A stretch of DNA of 29,593 nucleotides, taken from a virus. The stretch covers positions 1 to 29,593 of the IMG/VR virus record IMGVR_UViG_3300010354_000408. One strand, 5' to 3'. Shown here piece after piece: positions 1 to 8,453 of the stretch. How positions within the stretch are numbered: the stretch's first letter is position 1; every line of letters begins with the position of its first letter. The notes beneath the pieces were generated by a model. It was given only the letters and a program-made list of their open reading frames with translations, searched no databases and was not told the DNA's origin. Position numbers and translations under genes: made by a program.

Positions 1-1057
1 CTCCTTCCCAGTTGCTACCAGCAGTGGTGCCACCAGCATCTCCGCCAACCGAAGTAATCACTGTTCCATTCACTGTGACCGAGGAGTTTTGTCCATTTTG
101 TGACTGTGTTGTGCCTGCTCTAACTGCCCCATTACCACCTGCTCCTACTGTATAATTCACGGTTAGTCCTGCCCAAGCAGTTCCTATATTCTGATAGGTT
201 ATCTGTCCACCCTCACCACCACCGCCTCCACGACCGTTACCATTATCGCTTGAGTTGCCCCATGATCCACCACCTCCTGCTCCAATAAGCAGCATTTCAA
301 TATCAGTAGAACCGGCTGGTATAGTATGAGAGCCTGACTGAGCAGTGGTAATATCAACCGTTACTCGCTGCTTTTTATTAAGAGTCACAGTTAATCCACT
401 GGGAACTGAGTCAACCATCCATATAGGCAAAGTATTACTCAGCGTGCTGAGATTATTTGCAGTGATTGTGTTTGCTGGCGCTGTGCCATTATTAAACCAA
501 TATATGTTGTTATCACCAGCATGAATATGATTTCCATAGATAACACCCGAAAAACTAACAGTATTGTTTGCCCATGCTGCTGAACTATTAGCAGAGACTG
601 TATATACCTGATATATAAAATTAGTAGTATCGGAAATGGATGATGTGATCTCTCGTCGCTGTTTGCCTAATCCACCAAGAGCGTATGATTTAATGGTTCC
701 TAAAGTGTAGTTTCCGCTGGGAGCACTCCAACTTGCGACATCTTGATCAGGTGTTGTGGTATTAGTGTCAGGAACAGCAGTGATACATTCATAGATAATA
801 CCATTATGAACTACATGACGACCAACTTCATAAGCAGTTAGTGTTTGAAAAAATCTTACATTATGACGAACGCCATCAACAGTTGTAAAATCAGCCAAGG
901 TATTTGAAGTTCCACCCGTATAGCGATATAATCTACCTGTATCATGTGTATATACCAACGAGTTAGCACCCATTATGCTTCTCATTGATAGCATTTCAGC
1001 GTCAGTGTGAGTAAAGAACCACCCACGATATTCTATCATTCTAAATTTATCAGGCAT
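1..1057 (-). CDS. Glycine-rich tail fibre/adhesin, 3' end outside window
   Basis: The frame stays open from an ATG at 1057 to the window edge, giving about 352 residues with no stop, so the C-terminus is missing. The protein starts MPDKFRMIEYRGW. Around residues 245-340 it becomes a glycine-rich domain with runs such as GAGGGGS, GGGGGEGG and YTVGAGGNGA. Such domains occur at the receptor-binding tips of phage fibres, including the polyglycine loops of T4-type gp38 adhesins. A good Shine-Dalgarno (AAGGA) lies about 7 nt before the ATG, and only 8 nt separate the gene from the fibre gene upstream, so the two are probably cotranscribed. A role as distal host-recognition protein is inferred from composition and position. 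The first 240 residues match no family I recognise. Confidence 0.75.
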   Translation of the reverse strand, partial: MPDKFRMIEYRGWFFTHTDAEMLSMRSIMGANSLVYTHDTGRLYRYTGGTSNTLADFTTVDGVRHNVRFFQTLTAYEVGRHVVHNGIIYECITAVPDTNTTTPDQDVASWSAPSGNYTLGTIKSYALGGLGKQRREITSSISDTTNFIYQVYTVSANSSAAWANNTVSFSGVIYGNHIHAGDNNIYWFNNGTAPANTITANNLSTLSNTLPIWMVDSVPSGLTVTLNKKQRVTVDITTAQSGSHTIPAGSTDIEMLLIGAGGGGSWGNSSDNGNGRGGGGGEGGQITYQNIGTAWAGLTVNYTVGAGGNGAVRAGTTQSQNGQNSSVTVNGTVITSVGGDAGGTTAGSNWEG

Positions 1058-1065
1058 GTGAGTCC

Positions 1066-2835
1066 TTAACTACAAAATAGTGTCCATGTTTCATTAGCAA
1101 ATATTGGCTGAGTGGTTGTAAATAGTGCAGTTGTTGAGTTGCTAAGAGTATAATCAGCATTGCTAATCAAAATACCATCAGCAAATATCTTGAAGATAGC
1201 ATAGGTTGATATATCAGTTGTGTTACCAAAATAAAGATTTCCACCTGTTAAACTATCGGTAGTTGGAGTATAAGATAATCTAAGTTCTGGAATTGAGGTA
1301 TATTTAGCATCAACGCCAACATAAATGCTACCAGTAGTAGCATTGGCTCGTTGAACCCATCCAACTCTAACAGGATTTGATGTAGCACCTGTAGTATATG
1401 TTCCTGCTACATTAGAAACATAAAGCATATCGCCATTAGCAAAAGCACTGGTATCAATGTTTGCTACAAGACCCTCGGTTACTACATATCCATAACCATT
1501 AGCAGCAAGCGTTTGCTGTGCTACACCAATGACCTTGACAACATCTGATAAAGCGCTATTTGCTAATTTAACTTGCAGCGAAGATCCACCAGCACTGCCA
1601 CTAACATATACTGGTTGTCCCTTGTTGATTGTTACATTTCCAGCATTTTGAACTACAATTAAACTGTTTCCTTGATGACTGGCAGCAATAATATTGGAAA
1701 CAACATCCATGGTATTAGCAAGAACCTGAGTGGAAGTCATTGTAACTAAGTTAGCATTACCAGCAATCGTAAATGTTAGATTGGCATTACTGTCAATAAG
1801 CATTCTTGTATTGCCATTATTGACATTGGGTGTAGTAACACTATTGGCTAATACCTGTAGTGTGCTAGCATTTACCTGAGTATTACTAAATTGAACTACA
1901 TTTGCTGTATTCGCTATTCTTAAACGAATATTAGCATCACTGTCGATTAGAATCGCTGTAGTACCATTGTTGATGTTGGGAGCGGTAAGAAAATCACTTA
2001 GTTGACCGTTAGTTCCTACATAACTTACAGTGGTCAGAGTTGCTGTTGATTTATTAAACGTAAGATTGGCATTGCCTGCAACATTACCAGCATCATTAAA
2101 CTGCACCTGAGTGTTAGTACCTGCTACTGAAGGAACATTAACCCAAACACTATTAGCACTATCATAAGAAAGAATTTGTCCATTGGCGACAGAAGTTATC
2201 TTAACATCATGTAGTTCGTCAATTTCCCATCCATTATCTACTTTAATATAAATGCTACCTACTGTGGCATGAGATCTTTTAACCCAACCAATGACAACTA
2301 AATTATTAGGAGCTTGAGGTTTTGTTGTAGTAAACTGTCCCGCTACATCAGACAGATAAATCGTTGCGCCTTCAGTATAAGCCGAGGTGTTGAGTTGCTC
2401 TAGAGCACCATCTGTAATCATGTATCCATCGCCAAAGCTAGCAATATTGCTCATGATAACACCGATAGTTTGACTACTAGCAGCCTCAGTAGCCGCGTTA
2501 GCTCGAATAACACTGACTTTATTTCCCTGTGCCCCTGAAATCTTTACAACTTCACCTTTAACAAGCGTGGTAGTTTCAGCGTTATATACTAGCGTGGCAC
2601 TATTACCGTAATGAGTGCCGGTAATATTAAAGTTTGTGTTTCCTTGATTGTCAAACTGATAGTTAAACCCAGCAGTAGCATTGCTTACTCGTATATTGGC
2701 ATTTTGACCATCGATTGATAAATTTGCCCACACATTGGTTGAGCTGTCGGTGATTGTAACGTAACTGTTTACACCGTCTAATGTGATATTACCAGTGGTA
2801 ACACCATTCTTTACTACAAAGTTTTTCTGTCCCAT
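1066..2835 (-). CDS. Tail-fibre-like protein with two copies of a ~120-residue module
   Basis: This 589-residue protein begins MGQKNFVVKNGVTTGN. Residues about 81-200 and 391-509 are two diverged copies of one module: a KGxxVxxSG start, an IGV core, a GY(M/V)(I/V)T(D/E)G turn, an LNTSAYTEG / IDTSAFANG segment and a G(W)VxRxxATxGSIY end. Between them are asparagine-rich beta-type repeats (NGNTRMLIDSNANL and similar) and a QVQFNDAGNVAGNANLTF module also found in two neighbouring fibre genes. A GGGAG Shine-Dalgarno lies 5-9 nt before the ATG. A GATAAATA late box lies 55 nt upstream, beyond a perfect inverted repeat. No enzymatic motif is visible. Fibre function is inferred from repeat architecture and from its place in the cluster. 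Confidence 0.8.
   Translation of the reverse strand: MGQKNFVVKNGVTTGNITLDGVNSYVTITDSSTNVWANLSIDGQNANIRVSNATAGFNYQFDNQGNTNFNITGTHYGNSATLVYNAETTTLVKGEVVKISGAQGNKVSVIRANAATEAASSQTIGVIMSNIASFGDGYMITDGALEQLNTSAYTEGATIYLSDVAGQFTTTKPQAPNNLVVIGWVKRSHATVGSIYIKVDNGWEIDELHDVKITSVANGQILSYDSANSVWVNVPSVAGTNTQVQFNDAGNVAGNANLTFNKSTATLTTVSYVGTNGQLSDFLTAPNINNGTTAILIDSDANIRLRIANTANVVQFSNTQVNASTLQVLANSVTTPNVNNGNTRMLIDSNANLTFTIAGNANLVTMTSTQVLANTMDVVSNIIAASHQGNSLIVVQNAGNVTINKGQPVYVSGSAGGSSLQVKLANSALSDVVKVIGVAQQTLAANGYGYVVTEGLVANIDTSAFANGDMLYVSNVAGTYTTGATSNPVRVGWVQRANATTGSIYVGVDAKYTSIPELRLSYTPTTDSLTGGNLYFGNTTDISTYAIFKIFADGILISNADYTLSNSTTALFTTTQPIFANETWTLFCS
1309..1665 (-). repeat. Fibre module copy B (residues ~391-509)
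   Basis: This is the second copy of the module at 2236-2595. The conservation is at protein level; the DNA has diverged. Confidence 0.75.
2236..2595 (-). repeat. Fibre module copy A (residues ~81-200)
   Basis: This is the first of two diverged ~120-residue modules in the 1066-2835 fibre gene. It shares with copy B (1309-1665) the KGxxVxxSG start, IGV core, GY(M/V)(I/V)T(D/E)G turn and G(W)VxRxxATxGSIY end. It probably arose by duplication within the gene. Confidence 0.75.
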
Positions 2836-2864
2836 TATGTCTCCCGGTTCACTATCCCCTAGGG

Positions 2865-2891
2865 ATTAGCGTTAGACTATCTAACGCTAAT
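2865..2891. repeat. Perfect 11-bp inverted repeat, 5-nt loop
   Basis: ATTAGCGTTAG (2865-2875) and CTAACGCTAAT (2881-2891) flank a 5-nt loop in the gap between two fibre genes. No T-run follows on the minus strand, so it is not a standard intrinsic terminator. It abuts the GATAAATA box, so it would form right at the 5' end of the downstream transcript or at the 3' end of the upstream one. Confidence 0.85.
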
Positions 2892-2898
2892 ATTTATC
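2891..2898 (-). promoter_or_regulatory. Late promoter box GATAAATA
   Basis: This one-mismatch version of the T4 late box TATAAATA lies on the minus strand 55 nt before the fibre gene ending at 2835. T4-type late promoters consist of this box alone, recognised by gp55 with host RNA polymerase. Confidence 0.55.
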
Positions 2899-2903
2899 TC
2901 ATC

Positions 2904-5567
2904 TTATACTAGTCGCCATTGAACTTCCCAAGTAGTACTTGTGCTTGATTGTGGAGTTACTTGCAGTGTATAATTCCCCGTATCATAAACAAGATCTAAG
3001 GCACCAGTTGTTCCAGCCCCCATAGTTACAGTACCATAGGTAGCATAATCAGCAGAAGTACCATCATTGATACCAAGCAGCGTACTTGTGCTATAACGTC
3101 CAGTTACAGTTCTACTAGATACAAATAACTCAATAGCCTCACCGGTATTAGCAGCAATAACCGCAACGTTTTGAACAGCAGTTGATGTTGTAATGACATT
3201 GCCCCATCCAATCTTTGATACGCCAAGATTGATTACACCACGAACTGTTACGTTTCCAGCATTTACGTTAGCGTTAGCATAGAAATCGCTAAGCATTACG
3301 CTGTTAGTTTCATTTACTGTGAATACATTTGGTACGCTGTTGATTCCAAAAACTACATTACCATTAGCAACAGGGATAGCAACATTGCTGGTACCATTAG
3401 CAAGAGGACCGCTTACATTACCATGAAACCATGCAGCACGAACATTAGCTAATTCAGTAAAGGTAACAATGTTGTTACTTTCAGTTACGTTGTTACCAAA
3501 CTTAAATTCTTCAGCACTTGTATCCCAACCAGCAAACTTAAAGACATCAGTAGCAGCGTTAGGGTCCCATGTATGAAATATATGTCCGCGATCTCTGATA
3601 TCAACTGAAGTAAGATTTGCTCCGTTTGCTCCACCACCAACTATAATCAAGGGATCTTCAAGAGCGATAGTTTCTACGTTAATATAGGTGATGTTACCAT
3701 TAACTGCTAGGTTACCACCGACAACTAAATCATCAGAAACTGTGGTTGTAGCATGTGTTCCGTTACTGAAAATGTTAATAATAGACCCTTGGTTATTAAC
3801 ACCAATAAGAATATTAGAATTATTAAGAGCGATTGATGTATTGTTGTCATCGCCTTCAGCCGAGGTAGCTAGACCCTTGATAAGAGGGGTAAATACCGCA
3901 GTAGTGCCCTGTAAGAAGTTACCGTTAGCAGTAATATTGCCATTAGCAAATATATTCATATCTACATTGGCGTTAGATTGAATATTAGCATTGCCCACTA
4001 GATTAAGTTCTGATAGACCATCAATATTGCCATCAGCTTGTACAATATCTAAACTGTGTAAGTTACCTGTAGTGGTCAATCCCGCTATAGCGGCATTTGT
4101 TCTGACTTCCAATAAGTTAGCGTTTGCCCAACCAGTAACAAACAAATTAGCACTAGTGGTTAATAATGCTTCACTTATCGTGAATACATTAGCATTACCG
4201 TTGATGGTAAATTCAACATTGGCATCTTCATATACACTAACATCACTTGAAGCATTGATCAATGCACTGCTAACAATAGTACGCCAATAGACATTTCCGT
4301 TACCATTAGAAGCCAGTACCTGTCCGTTAGAACCACCGGCAATGTGAAGATTGGCTACATTACCAAGAGATATATTTGCTGTATTACTGAGATTAACAAT
4401 TCCGTTGGGATCACTAACAGTAAAGTTACCATGAACTATTAACTCTTTGGTATTGGCGCTTGATCCAACCGTTAATGTAGTAGTGTTAGCAGTTGCTATG
4501 ACATTACTATTAACCGTGATGGTGATATTAGCACTATCAGCAAGAGCGATTTCAGTTGTGCCATTGTGAATATTAGCACCCTGAAATGCTGCAGCAATTG
4601 CCAGATCATCAATGATAGCGTTACCAACAACATGAAAGTTTGCTGTATCAAAGTAAGCAACAACAGCATTTGCCATTTCAAACTTCATGTTACCAGCATC
4701 AAATACAATTCGTTCAGCGTTGCTTAAATTACCAACTGTCTTGCCAAGTAAGATATCGCCACTAACATAACCGTTAGCATTAACATTACCATTACCAACA
4801 AATAAGTTACTACCCTCAACAAATAAGTTTCCGTCGATGGTTGCTTCCGTGAAAATATGAACTTGGTTGTTGCTTATTTCAGCAGCAGTATTAGCAGCAT
4901 ATGCAAAAACTATATTACCATTAGCGAAATTAACATAACTCTGACTATTGACAGCTTCGCCATCCTCTGTGATGATCTTTGGGAAAGCCCATGCAGTAGC
5001 ACCATTAGAGCCTACACGAGTAATCGCCATGCCGGCACTAGCATTAGCGTTTGCTGGTGTTACTCCATTAGCATAAACATGATTGATATTACCTAGATCA
5101 ATAGTATTGGCATTAGCAAGAAGAACATGACCACCAAAAACTGCAAAATTAGCATTGCTAGTAACAGCAAGCGTTCTGATTACATTTAGACCAACTTGAG
5201 TAACATTGGCAATCGTATTACCATTAGCAATAAAATTGATGTTACCATCTGCAACTGGTATAGCAACCTGACTTGCTCCGTTGCTAATTCTATCAGTTGC
5301 AGCAAGCGCCCAATAAACGTAGCCGTTACCATCTGTTGTAAGATAACTACCAGCATTGCCTCCAAGCATTCTAACGGTAGCATTGGGATTATTTGCTGCG
5401 TTCGAAGTATCACCAGCAGTTCCTAGTGTGATGTTCGCCCCAGTAAACAGTACATTACCATTAGCGGTAATCTGTTGAACGGTAATATCAGCATTAGATT
5501 CAATTACATTCGCTGTAATATCTGCTACTGATAAACCGCCGGTGACATTAAATGCCTTAAGTGCCAT
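2904..5567 (-). CDS. Asn-rich repetitive tail-fibre protein, 887 aa
   Basis: The protein is almost entirely short degenerate repeats rich in Asn, Ala, Gly and Val (NAN, NGN, SNAN, GNANV), as expected for an extended trimeric beta fibre. Two copies of the fibre motif GG-x-(G/N)-x-x-L-x-(T/S)-(D/N)-G-x-G-(Y/N)-V-Y-W are visible, near residues 73-90 and 412-429. The last ~95 residues form a less repetitive C-terminal domain (STSTLLGINDG, YATYG, LQVTP) that aligns with the end of the neighbouring fibre at 5580-7301. The start is an ATG with an AGGAGA Shine-Dalgarno in the 12-nt gap after that gene, and no promoter was seen in the gap, so cotranscription is likely. The exact position in the tail cannot be told. 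Confidence 0.8.
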   Translation of the reverse strand: MALKAFNVTGGLSVADITANVIESNADITVQQITANGNVLFTGANITLGTAGDTSNAANNPNATVRMLGGNAGSYLTTDGNGYVYWALAATDRISNGASQVAIPVADGNINFIANGNTIANVTQVGLNVIRTLAVTSNANFAVFGGHVLLANANTIDLGNINHVYANGVTPANANASAGMAITRVGSNGATAWAFPKIITEDGEAVNSQSYVNFANGNIVFAYAANTAAEISNNQVHIFTEATIDGNLFVEGSNLFVGNGNVNANGYVSGDILLGKTVGNLSNAERIVFDAGNMKFEMANAVVAYFDTANFHVVGNAIIDDLAIAAAFQGANIHNGTTEIALADSANITITVNSNVIATANTTTLTVGSSANTKELIVHGNFTVSDPNGIVNLSNTANISLGNVANLHIAGGSNGQVLASNGNGNVYWRTIVSSALINASSDVSVYEDANVEFTINGNANVFTISEALLTTSANLFVTGWANANLLEVRTNAAIAGLTTTGNLHSLDIVQADGNIDGLSELNLVGNANIQSNANVDMNIFANGNITANGNFLQGTTAVFTPLIKGLATSAEGDDNNTSIALNNSNILIGVNNQGSIINIFSNGTHATTTVSDDLVVGGNLAVNGNITYINVETIALEDPLIIVGGGANGANLTSVDIRDRGHIFHTWDPNAATDVFKFAGWDTSAEEFKFGNNVTESNNIVTFTELANVRAAWFHGNVSGPLANGTSNVAIPVANGNVVFGINSVPNVFTVNETNSVMLSDFYANANVNAGNVTVRGVINLGVSKIGWGNVITTSTAVQNVAVIAANTGEAIELFVSSRTVTGRYSTSTLLGINDGTSADYATYGTVTMGAGTTGALDLVYDTGNYTLQVTPQSSTSTTWEVQWRLV

Positions 5568-5579
5568 TTCTTATTTCTC

Positions 5580-7301
5580 CTAATAGTATATCGTCATTAT
5601 AAGATTGTATCTAACTAAATAACTTACGTTTGGGCTGACTAACAATCTAACATTGCCAGCACTTTGATCAATGCTTAATTCACCAATCTTGTATCCAACA
5701 TGAGTCTCTCCATATTCTTGATAGTTAGTTTGAGTATCAAAGTTGATAGCAAGTAACTTGCTTATCTGTCTGGCATTTGTTCCTTCTGTTGCCGTGACAT
5801 GAAAATCAACACTGGTTACTAATGACGAATCGATTTCATAAAGAACTTGATTTGCTGCTGAACTTATGGTCGTAGCATCAAGCCATTGGCTTCTGCTTAG
5901 AATCTGAGTACTGTTACCCAACTGAAAGTTATTGCTTGTAATTACATCGCCGATTGCTGTTTCTGTAACAAAATCACCAGTCAATGTCACTACATTATTG
6001 ACATAATCAAATGTTAGTGCTGGGCTTCCTTGTAGATTGCCCTGTTCACTAAACTGAATATGAGTGTTTGCTCCTGCTGCTGTGTTTGCCCAATACAAGT
6101 TACCTGCGCCATCAGTTTTAAGAACTTGTCTATTACCACCTCCGCTAATGTGCAAATTAGAAACCGTGCCAAGATCAGTATTAAAAGAATTGACTAAATT
6201 AACACTGTACTTAGTATTAGGGGAATCAGGGTTAAACAAAGCAATGTTGCTACCCATTCTGATCGTGCCGTTTTCACTAACAGTTAATGTTAGATTTGCT
6301 TCTCCAGCACGAGTTGTAATAGTGTTAGCATTAATGAATACATTCTCAATCATTATCTCATCAGCATACGCCTGAGTTGATAGATAAGCATTGGTGATAT
6401 AAGTATTCTGATTATTAACTGTGACGGGCAATGAAAGTGATGGATCACTTTCATCTTTTAGATAAATGGTGCTGTTAAACTCGGGATACTCGTAAATAGC
6501 ACTGTTGGGACCTGATACTAAGTGAAATACCTCAGCGTCATTGATAAGAAAATGAACATCATCATTGGTCTTGTTGCCAGTAGTACTCTTTACCTCAATA
6601 TTACTAGCACCCATATGAATATAGTTACCAGTCCATAACGTATTCCAACGACGACCTGCTGAACCTAGATTAAATGTATTGCAACTTTCGGGTCTAAGAT
6701 TGCCAAGTACTGTTCCGCTGATAGCAATGTTAGGTACGCTCATTCGTCCAATAACAGGATCATAGACGAAAACACCAGAATCGCTGGATAAACGACCGTC
6801 ATAGTTAAACTGAATATCATAGTTAGCACCAGCCGGAGCAAGAACCAATGGTTGCCAACTTAAATGTCCGCTGCCATCTGTTCTTAGATATTCACCAGCA
6901 TTCCCGCCCTGTAGATAAAAACTACCAATATCTAATGATATGCTATTTGGGCTAAAGTTAGCAAGATTGAAGTTTGTAACATTAAGATTTTCTGCCCATA
7001 TCGTGCCATCAATGATGAATGTACCAGTGTCCTTGTCCCAACGAAGACGACTGTCGGCTCCGTTTAAATCACCGCTCTTAAACTGTAGTTCTCCATCAAT
7101 AACACCACTGGACTTGCTACTAACTTCTGTAATATAATATCGTTGCTCTGTTGTTTGCTGATAAGAGCTAATGCTAATGTCTTTATCAGTGTTTAAGATT
7201 ACAAGATTGTTCCCAATGTTACCCTCAAGACGAGAAGCAACATCGCCTGATGTTATTCCGGCAGTTTCTAAAACTGTTTCTGACTTAGTAGTTATGGCCA
7301 T
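5580..7301 (-). CDS. Tail-fibre-like protein, 573 aa, sharing modules with its neighbours
   Basis: The N-terminal ~115 residues (MAITTKSETVLETAG through GTIWAENLNV) look like an attachment region. Two GGNAGEYLRTDGSGHLSW-type motifs follow, near residues 131-148 and 391-408. After them come two Q-F-N/S-x-x-G-x-L modules and a motif NTFNLGSAGRRWNTLW, similar to the 'NxYDLGSxxxRWxxLY' signature common in phage fibre proteins. The C-terminal domain (ISKLLAINFD, YQEYGE, VRLLVSP) is homologous by eye to that of the 2904-5567 gene. An ACTAAATA late-like box sits 20 nt upstream and overlaps the stop of the preceding gene. The Shine-Dalgarno is weak (AAGAAA). It is probably a structural tail-fibre subunit; no enzymatic residues are recognised. 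Confidence 0.8.
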   Translation of the reverse strand: MAITTKSETVLETAGITSGDVASRLEGNIGNNLVILNTDKDISISSYQQTTEQRYYITEVSSKSSGVIDGELQFKSGDLNGADSRLRWDKDTGTFIIDGTIWAENLNVTNFNLANFSPNSISLDIGSFYLQGGNAGEYLRTDGSGHLSWQPLVLAPAGANYDIQFNYDGRLSSDSGVFVYDPVIGRMSVPNIAISGTVLGNLRPESCNTFNLGSAGRRWNTLWTGNYIHMGASNIEVKSTTGNKTNDDVHFLINDAEVFHLVSGPNSAIYEYPEFNSTIYLKDESDPSLSLPVTVNNQNTYITNAYLSTQAYADEIMIENVFINANTITTRAGEANLTLTVSENGTIRMGSNIALFNPDSPNTKYSVNLVNSFNTDLGTVSNLHISGGGNRQVLKTDGAGNLYWANTAAGANTHIQFSEQGNLQGSPALTFDYVNNVVTLTGDFVTETAIGDVITSNNFQLGNSTQILSRSQWLDATTISSAANQVLYEIDSSLVTSVDFHVTATEGTNARQISKLLAINFDTQTNYQEYGETHVGYKIGELSIDQSAGNVRLLVSPNVSYLVRYNLIMTIYY

Positions 7302-7321
7302 AGTTTCTTATTAGTTCATTG

Positions 7322-7329
7322 TATTTAGT
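7322..7329 (-). promoter_or_regulatory. Late-like box ACTAAATA
   Basis: A weaker late-type box 20 nt before the fibre gene starting at 7301. It overlaps the stop of the beta-propeller gene. Confidence 0.35.
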
Positions 7330-8453
7330 CATTTCCATACTAAAATGGCACCACGAGTTTTATCACCAATCTTGATTGATCCACAAGAGTAATTGCTACT
7401 CTTAAAATATGTTGATCCGTAAAGATTTAGTTCCCATTTAGTTAATTCACGATATCCGTCAACTGTTTGCCATGTTCCTGTGCCCGGGTTATTATTAGGG
7501 TTAACTTGAACATTCTGATAATTTCCAACTGATAACCATTTATGATTGGCTGAGTCCCAATACACTCTGTTAATTGGAGAAGAATCAGCAGTTGACATTG
7601 CTGGAAGATAGGAAATAGAGTTTGTATTTTGTGTGACAAATCCCTGATTAGTGGGACTACGACCATGAAAGAACATACCATTATGAGCGATAGTAGACCA
7701 TCCAATGTTATCACTAGAATATAATATGCCATTAATAGTAATCGAGGGAATAGTTACTTCAGTCCAATTTATCAAATCGGTTGACTTCATAACAATACCG
7801 CCACCTACTGTTCCCGTTGTTGCTCCATTCACGTCTACACCAACCACCATTGCTATTCGTTGTAATGATAAAGGCACTGCTCCAACAGCGAGCCCTTTCC
7901 ATGTAACACCTGGACTCACAATCATTGTTGTTGGCATTGCCACTCGTGTTGCTGTTTTCCAAGTATCAACTCGATCACTGACATACATGATTCCACTACT
8001 ACCATAGGCGATATATTTATCAAATACAGAATCGTAGACCACGCCTCGAAACACTCGATTCTGAGGAACATCGGTCTGAGCCGCTCTCCAGGTTACGGCA
8101 TTATCTTTGCTATAATATATGCCAGTTGATGTGGGACCCAAATATCCATCCCATGCTACAACTACCCAATTTCCCTGACCATCAGTTGCTATTCCTGAAC
8201 TTCCGGCTCCATAATATGATTGTGGTATGAGATGCTTTTTCCATGAATGACCGTTTCTGCTTGTAATAATAACGCCAGAAATCAGACTTGCATTAAGAGA
8301 ACTTTGTTCTCCTCCGGTAGCAACGATAATACTATCAGTGGCAACAATATCATTAAGCAGAAATGATCTATCCCAGGTAAACAGTGTTCTATTTGGACCT
8401 CGTTCTAGTGGATAGATATTATCTAGGCCATGACTATTTAAACGTGTTGCCAT
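7329..8453 (-). CDS. Beta-propeller-like tail protein with degenerate Asp boxes
   Basis: This 374-residue protein carries at least four sialidase-type Asp-box-like motifs: SRNGHSW, SKDNAVTW, SDRVDTW and STDLINW. They are spaced through residues ~80-235 and interleaved with hydrophobic strands such as GNWVVVAWDG and DKYIAYGSSG. This pattern is typical of BNR/Asp-box beta-propellers, which bind or cleave glycans in several phage tail proteins. I cannot identify the catalytic Arg triad and Tyr/Glu of true sialidases, so glycan binding or a purely structural role is as likely as catalysis. Its ATG overlaps the stop codon of the giant fibre gene (TAATG), which implies translational coupling and perhaps assembly on the same fibre. 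Confidence 0.7.
   Translation of the reverse strand: MATRLNSHGLDNIYPLERGPNRTLFTWDRSFLLNDIVATDSIIVATGGEQSSLNASLISGVIITSRNGHSWKKHLIPQSYYGAGSSGIATDGQGNWVVVAWDGYLGPTSTGIYYSKDNAVTWRAAQTDVPQNRVFRGVVYDSVFDKYIAYGSSGIMYVSDRVDTWKTATRVAMPTTMIVSPGVTWKGLAVGAVPLSLQRIAMVVGVDVNGATTGTVGGGIVMKSTDLINWTEVTIPSITINGILYSSDNIGWSTIAHNGMFFHGRSPTNQGFVTQNTNSISYLPAMSTADSSPINRVYWDSANHKWLSVGNYQNVQVNPNNNPGTGTWQTVDGYRELTKWELNLYGSTYFKSSNYSCGSIKIGDKTRGAILVWK

Noticed and set aside
3688-4290. Plus-strand open frames of 97 and 99 codons opposite the Asn-rich fibre gene
   Set aside because: They are antisense shadows of a repetitive, biased coding sequence; no Shine-Dalgarno and no recognisable protein.
7329-8453. Active sialidase/endosialidase
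   Set aside because: Asp-box-like motifs are present but the catalytic arginine triad and Tyr/Glu pair could not be identified, so only a propeller-like fold is claimed.
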